Shown here: positions 6,008 to 10,197 of the stretch, piece by piece
Position numbering within the stretch: the first letter of the stretch is position 1
How the letters are laid out: the number at the start of each line of letters is the position of its first letter
Assembly: GCA_022711195.1 (NCBI GenBank)
Contig: JAKLFN010000067.1
Coordinates: 1 to 10,197 of the forward strand
Source: Bacteroidota bacterium
GTDB taxonomy: Bacteria; Bacteroidota; Bacteroidia; Bacteroidales; VadinHA17
Reading direction: 5' to 3'
Length of the DNA stretch: 10,197 bases
Translations under genes and position numbers: made by a program
Notes under the pieces: generated by a model
Databases searched by the model: none
Seen by the model: the letters and a program-made list of their open reading frames with translations, nothing else
Told to the model about the DNA's origin: nothing

Positions 6008-8671
6008 ATGGACTACAATTTCACCGAAATCGAAAAAAAGTGGCAGCGGTACTGGGAGGAAAACAAGACTTTCAGAACACCCGACGATCTGACAAATCCC
6101 AAAAAATGCTATGTGCTCGATATGTACCCGTATCCGTCAGGAGCAGGTCTTCATGTCGGTCATCCTGAAGGATATACAGCTACCGATATCTATTCAAGGT
6201 ACAAAAGAATGAAGGGATTCAACGTCCTCCATCCTATGGGCTGGGATGCATTCGGATTACCGGCAGAGCAATATGCAATACAGACGGGAACCCATCCGTC
6301 AATAACAACAAAAAACAACTGTGACACTTTCCGCCGGCAAATAAAAGAACTGGGCCTCAGCTATGACTGGGAAAGAGAGATCAACACAACCGATCCGAAA
6401 TATTTTAAATGGACACAATGGATCTTTATCAGACTTTATAATACCTGGTTCGATGAAAAGTTACAAAAGGGAAGGCCAGTGTCCGAACTCATTGTTCCTG
6501 AAGATATTAAAAAAAGAGGGAAAAAGGAGGTAACCGCTTTCATCGACTCAAAACGGCTTGCCTATTATGATAATGCACAGGTTTGGTGGTGCCCCGAATG
6601 CCGGATAGTCTGTGCAAATGAAGAAGTTCTCTACGACGGTTCACATGAAAAATGCGGTAACAGGGTCGAGAAGAAGAACCTTAGACAATGGATGCTCCGT
6701 ATCCCTCTCTATGCCGAAAGACTACTGTCGGGATTTGAGAATCTTGACTGGCCGGAGGGAATAAAAGATATGCAACGAAACTGGATCGGACGTTCTACAG
6801 GCGCTGAAGTCGATTTTGAGATCGAAGGCATGAATGAAAAACTGAAGGTCTTTACCACACGTCCCGATACTCTCTTCGGTGCTACTTATATGGTAATTGC
6901 TCCAGAACATCCTCTTACAAATGCCATAACAACACCGGAAAACATAAAAGCCGTAGGGGATTATATTAAAGCTGCCTCGTTGAAATCGGATCTCGACCGC
7001 ACCGACCTTGCCAAAGACAAAACAGGTGTCTTTACAGGCCGCTACGCCATAAATCCGGTAAACCATAAAAAGATCCCTGTGTGGGTCGCCGATTATGTTC
7101 TGACCGGTTATGGTACCGGTGCCATTATGGCTGTACCAGCTCATGATAACCGCGACTTTGAATTTGCAGGGAAATTCAGCCTCCCCATTATCTGCATCCA
7201 GGATCCCGATGTGTCAGATAGTGAGCAGAAAAGCAGGATCCTGGCCGGGAAGGAGTGCTGGACCGAAGATGGAAAATATATCAACTCAGCTGATAAGACA
7301 ACAGGTATCGACATAAACGGACTGAACAAAGAGGAGGGAATTGCCACGATTATAAAGTGGCTTCAGTCCAACAGCCTTGGAACAGAGAAAGTCAATTACA
7401 AGCTTCGCGACTGGCTCTTCAGCAGACAGAGATACTGGGGTGAACCATTCCCCGTAATTCACTGGGAGGATGGTGAGATTACCCTGCTCGATGAGAAAGA
7501 GCTGCCACTGGAGCTCCCGGAAATGGAAAAATATCTGCCAGGCGAAACAGGCGAATCACCACTTGCAAATGCAACTGAATGGCTGAATGTTACAGATAAA
7601 TCTGGCCGCAAAGGACGCCGTGAAACAAACACGATGCCGCAGTGGGCAGGATCGTGCTGGTATTACCTCCGATATATCGATCCGGATAATGATAAAAGCA
7701 TTTTCGATAAGGAAAAAGAAAAGTACTGGATGCCTGTCGACCTTTACATTGGAGGAGCAGAGCATGCCGTCCTCCACCTCCTTTACAGCCGCTTCTGGCA
7801 TAAAGTATTGTTCGACCTTGGAATAGTATCGACTGATGAACCCTACCAGAAACTGTTTAACCAGGGAATGATACTGGCATTTGCCTATGAAAATGAGGCA
7901 GGTGCAAAAGTATCTGCTGACATTGTTGAAGAACGCGATGGAAAATTCTTCAACCGGGAAACAGGTTCTGAAGTAAGGCAGATAGTTGCTAAAATGTCAA
8001 AATCACTTAAGAATGTCGTCAATCCCGACGATGTTGTGAAAAGATACGGCGCCGATTCGCTAAGGCTTTACGAAATGTTCATGGGACCACTTGACGTAAC
8101 GAAACCCTGGGATGATAAAGGTGTAAAAGGCGTTTACAATTTTCTTTCCAGGACTTTCAGGTTTTTCTCTAACAACGAAAACATAGTAAGCGGTGAGGAA
8201 GATCCCGAAATATTGAAAGGCTTGCACCAGGCTATAAAAAAAGTGGAGACCGATATTGAGAACCTAAGATTCAATACAGCTATCTCGGCCATGATGATCT
8301 TTCTTAACCTCGCCACAAAAAAAGGCAGGGTGACAAAAGAAAGCGTCGGCACTTTTGCAAAAATATTATCCCCCTTCGCACCACACCTGGCAGAAGAAAT
8401 ATGGCAGATGCAGGGTCATGAAAAAACCCTGGCTTACGAGCCATGGCCTGAGTATAATGAAGATTACCTAAAGGAAGATACTTTCGAATACCCGGTATCT
8501 GTCAACGGTAAACTGAGGTTCAAAATCGCTCTGCCGGCAGAAATGGATAAGAAAGAAGTTGAAAAGATCGTTCTTGCTGATGACAGAGCAAAAAAATGGC
8601 TCGAAACAGGTACTCTCTCCAATATAATTGTAGTACCAAAACGCATAGTGAATATTGTAATTAAAAGCTGA
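6008..8671 (+). CDS. leuS: Leucine--tRNA ligase (LeuRS, EC 6.1.1.4)
   Basis: This cytoplasmic class I synthetase charges tRNA-Leu with leucine. The 887-residue protein is complete. The ATP site has HVGH (49-52, the HIGH motif) and KMSKS (662-666). The zinc region has CPEC (195-198), with C216 as a further likely ligand. The CP1 editing domain has TTRPDT (283-288) and [12 protein letters not shown] (369-380); the final Asp380 matches the editing Asp345 of the E. coli enzyme, so proofreading should be intact. Residues about 149-182, just before the zinc region, form an insertion absent from E. coli LeuRS but of a kind I recall from Bacteroidota enzymes. The ATG at 6008 is followed directly by the typical [16 protein letters not shown] start. 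The M23 gene follows after 17 bp, probably co-transcribed. No T-box is seen upstream. Confidence 0.98.
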   Translation: MDYNFTEIEKKWQRYWEENKTFRTPDDLTNPKKCYVLDMYPYPSGAGLHVGHPEGYTATDIYSRYKRMKGFNVLHPMGWDAFGLPAEQYAIQTGTHPSITTKNNCDTFRRQIKELGLSYDWEREINTTDPKYFKWTQWIFIRLYNTWFDEKLQKGRPVSELIVPEDIKKRGKKEVTAFIDSKRLAYYDNAQVWWCPECRIVCANEEVLYDGSHEKCGNRVEKKNLRQWMLRIPLYAERLLSGFENLDWPEGIKDMQRNWIGRSTGAEVDFEIEGMNEKLKVFTTRPDTLFGATYMVIAPEHPLTNAITTPENIKAVGDYIKAASLKSDLDRTDLAKDKTGVFTGRYAINPVNHKKIPVWVADYVLTGYGTGAIMAVPAHDNRDFEFAGKFSLPIICIQDPDVSDSEQKSRILAGKECWTEDGKYINSADKTTGIDINGLNKEEGIATIIKWLQSNSLGTEKVNYKLRDWLFSRQRYWGEPFPVIHWEDGEITLLDEKELPLELPEMEKYLPGETGESPLANATEWLNVTDKSGRKGRRETNTMPQWAGSCWYYLRYIDPDNDKSIFDKEKEKYWMPVDLYIGGAEHAVLHLLYSRFWHKVLFDLGIVSTDEPYQKLFNQGMILAFAYENEAGAKVSADIVEERDGKFFNRETGSEVRQIVAKMSKSLKNVVNPDDVVKRYGADSLRLYEMFMGPLDVTKPWDDKGVKGVYNFLSRTFRFFSNNENIVSGEEDPEILKGLHQAIKKVETDIENLRFNTAISAMMIFLNLATKKGRVTKESVGTFAKILSPFAPHLAEEIWQMQGHEKTLAYEPWPEYNEDYLKEDTFEYPVSVNGKLRFKIALPAEMDKKEVEKIVLADDRAKKWLETGTLSNIIVVPKRIVNIVIKS

Positions 8672-8688
8672 TCTGCAGCAGTAATCAC

Positions 8689-9918
8689 ATGAGGATAAAT
8701 CTTCTCATTCTTTCGGCGCTTCTGATTATTTCTGTTTCCTGCAGGCAATCAACCACAGTCAATCAGGAGATCCCGGTTTCAGAGCCTGACACGTCCCTGG
8801 CAATTGCCGGAGAGAAGGTCGTAATTTTCGGGATCCCCGCAGATTCATATAACATAAGGACCGATAAAATAAGAAGAAATACATTTCTTTCAGAGATACT
8901 TCTCGACAACGGTGTGTCCATGCAGGAAATAAACCAGGTCATAGATAATTCCCGTTCCGTTTTTGATGTCAGGAAAATAAGGTCGGGAAATCATTATACA
9001 ATTCTGAGCGACACAGGCTCCAATGCACGCCTCCGGTATCTGGTGTATGAACATGATCCTGTAACCAGCTTTATATTCAGCTTCAACGACTCGCTGAATA
9101 TTACAATGTATAAAAAGGAGATCAGGAATGTTATCAGGTTTTCATCCGGAGTCATTGAAACATCGCTTTGGGAATCAATGTATGCAGCCGGTATTCCTGT
9201 TTCACTAGCCGGTGATCTGTCTGAGATATATGCATGGACAGTCGATTTCTTCGGTTTGCAGAAAGGCGACACATATAAAGTCTTTTATGAGGAAATATTT
9301 GTTGATGACAGATCAGTTGGTACAGGACATATTTATGGTGCGGAGTTTACCTGGGCCGGAAGAAGCATCACCGCCATTCCTTTTATCCAGGACAGTATAG
9401 AGTCGTATTTTGATGCCGACGGCAACAGCCTGAGAAAGACATTTCTGAAAGCCCCTCTGCGGTTTTCAAGGATCAGTTCAAGGTATTCTTCAAACAGGCT
9501 CCATCCTGTCCTGAGAATCCGTCGCCCTCATTATGGTGTTGATTATGCAGCACCTGTCGGAACACCGGTTCAGGCTATCGGAGACGGGAGAATAACTTTC
9601 GCAGGTACTGAGAATGGAGCCGGAAGAATGGTAAAAATTACTCACAACAGTGTTTACTCAACCGCTTACCTGCACCTGAGCGCCTTTGGCAAAGGAATCT
9701 ACCCGGGAGCAATGGTCAGGCAGGGCGATATTATAGGTTATGTTGGCAGCAGCGGACTTACATCCGGGCCTCACCTCGACTTCAGGTTCTACAAAAACGG
9801 ATCACCTGTTGATCCACTGACAGTGGAGGCTCCTCCGGTTGAACCTGTTTCTGAAGCAAACAGGGAAAGATTCGAAAAGAACAGGCTTCTGGTTATCAGA
9901 ATGCTTGAAACCATTTAA
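8689..9918 (+). CDS. M23 family metallopeptidase, lipoprotein (peptidoglycan endopeptidase-like)
   Basis: This 409-residue protein starts with a lipoprotein signal peptide; the lipobox is ISVSC with Cys18, so it is probably membrane-anchored outside the cytoplasm. Residues about 65-106 (FLSEILLDNGVSMQEINQVI and following) resemble the LysM/OapA-like N-terminal domain seen before M23 domains in MepM-type proteins. The LytM/M23 domain spans about 255-378: zinc ligands H281 and D285 (HYGVD), catalytic-type H329 (YLHLS), and H362-L-D364 in SGPHLDFRF. Most active M23 enzymes have His-x-His here, with the second His binding zinc; this one has Asp364. The family cuts peptide cross-links in peptidoglycan or acts as a non-enzymatic activator of amidases. 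It follows leuS by 17 bp without a Shine-Dalgarno sequence and ends overlapping the convergent purN stop by 4 bp. The domain call is firm; catalytic activity is uncertain. Confidence 0.9.
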   Translation: MRINLLILSALLIISVSCRQSTTVNQEIPVSEPDTSLAIAGEKVVIFGIPADSYNIRTDKIRRNTFLSEILLDNGVSMQEINQVIDNSRSVFDVRKIRSGNHYTILSDTGSNARLRYLVYEHDPVTSFIFSFNDSLNITMYKKEIRNVIRFSSGVIETSLWESMYAAGIPVSLAGDLSEIYAWTVDFFGLQKGDTYKVFYEEIFVDDRSVGTGHIYGAEFTWAGRSITAIPFIQDSIESYFDADGNSLRKTFLKAPLRFSRISSRYSSNRLHPVLRIRRPHYGVDYAAPVGTPVQAIGDGRITFAGTENGAGRMVKITHNSVYSTAYLHLSAFGKGIYPGAMVRQGDIIGYVGSSGLTSGPHLDFRFYKNGSPVDPLTVEAPPVEPVSEANRERFEKNRLLVIRMLETI

Positions 9919-10197
9919 TCACTGAGGCGGCCTGCAAGGTCGTCGATCACAACCGGAAAATACTTATATTCCAGTTCATGGATCTTCGATGCCAGGGTTT
10001 CAGCCGTTTCATCAGGTTCTACCCTGCAGCTGGCCTGAAATATAATATCACCTTCATCATACCTGCTGTCGACATAGTGAATGGTAATACCTGATTCCGT
10101 CTCCTTGTTTTCAATCACCGCCCTGTGGACCCTTTCACCATACATGCCCTTCCCCCCGTATTTGGGAAGAAGTGCGGGATGGATATTTATTATACGT
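9915..10197 (-). CDS. purN: Phosphoribosylglycinamide formyltransferase (GART), C-terminal half; 5' end outside window
   Basis: Ninety-three residues are visible, reading in from the right edge without an upstream start; the full enzyme is usually about 190-215 residues. The visible part has NIHPALLPKYGGKG, which holds the Asn and His of the active site (N106 and H108 in E. coli), SGITIHYVD, and YDEGDII, whose Asp matches the catalytic Asp144. The usual QASCRVEPDETAETLASKI and HELEYKYFPVVID tail follows. The enzyme transfers a formyl group from 10-formyl-THF to GAR in step 3 of purine synthesis in the cytoplasm. It ends at TTA (9915-9917 on the plus strand), overlapping the stop of the M23 gene. 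An internal Met at 10145 is not the start, because the conserved motif lies before it. Confidence 0.95.
   Translation of the reverse strand, partial: RIINIHPALLPKYGGKGMYGERVHRAVIENKETESGITIHYVDSRYDEGDIIFQASCRVEPDETAETLASKIHELEYKYFPVVIDDLAGRLSD

Noticed and set aside
6722..7144. Minus-strand open frame of 140 codons inside leuS
   Set aside because: It is antisense to the conserved editing domain and has no motif.
1..10197. CRISPR array, defence system, or SusC/SusD polysaccharide locus
   Set aside because: No regularly spaced repeats with spacers, and no nuclease, TonB-receptor or SusD-like frame, are visible on either strand.

Overview
The window looks like a chromosomal segment from a free-living or environmental member of the Bacteroidota, probably Bacteroidales. 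The evidence is a LeuRS with a Bacteroidota-style insertion, a tRNA promoter that fits the phylum's -33 TTTG / -7 TAnnTTTG consensus, mostly absent Shine-Dalgarno sequences, and moderate GC content. This is inferred from family features; no database search was possible.

Layout. Positions 1-5062 (minus strand) hold a tight three-gene carbohydrate operon, read from right to left. It consists of a uroporphyrinogen-decarboxylase-superfamily protein of the corrinoid/CoM methyltransferase-like type (3809-5062), a XylE-like MFS sugar porter (2418-3812, overlapping the first gene by 4 bp), and a secreted GH35 beta-galactosidase-type hydrolase (2409 to beyond position 1, 8 bp after the porter). A short intergenic region (5063-5142) separates this operon from a divergent gene of unknown function (5143-5733, plus strand).

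Positions 5728-6007 are a small non-coding island. It has a large imperfect palindrome built from heptad-spaced GAA/TTC units, a tRNA-Arg(CCG) on the minus strand with its own promoter, and a second, unrelated 7-bp tandem repeat just before leuS. Positions 6008-9918 (plus strand) hold leuS followed 17 bp later by a lipoprotein M23 metallopeptidase. At the right edge, the 3' half of purN (minus strand) converges on the peptidase gene, and the two stop codons overlap at TTAA.

How the genes work together. The left operon looks like a dedicated module for one galactoside-containing glycan: extracytoplasmic cleavage by GH35, uptake of the released sugar by the MFS porter, and an unexplained cytoplasmic step by the URO-D-like protein. 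The right half is housekeeping (translation, cell-wall remodelling, purine synthesis). The least explained items are the URO-D-like protein in a sugar operon, the 196-residue orphan protein, the heptad palindrome beside the tRNA, and the His-x-Asp form of the M23 active site. No SusC/SusD pair, mobile element, CRISPR array or defence gene is visible.
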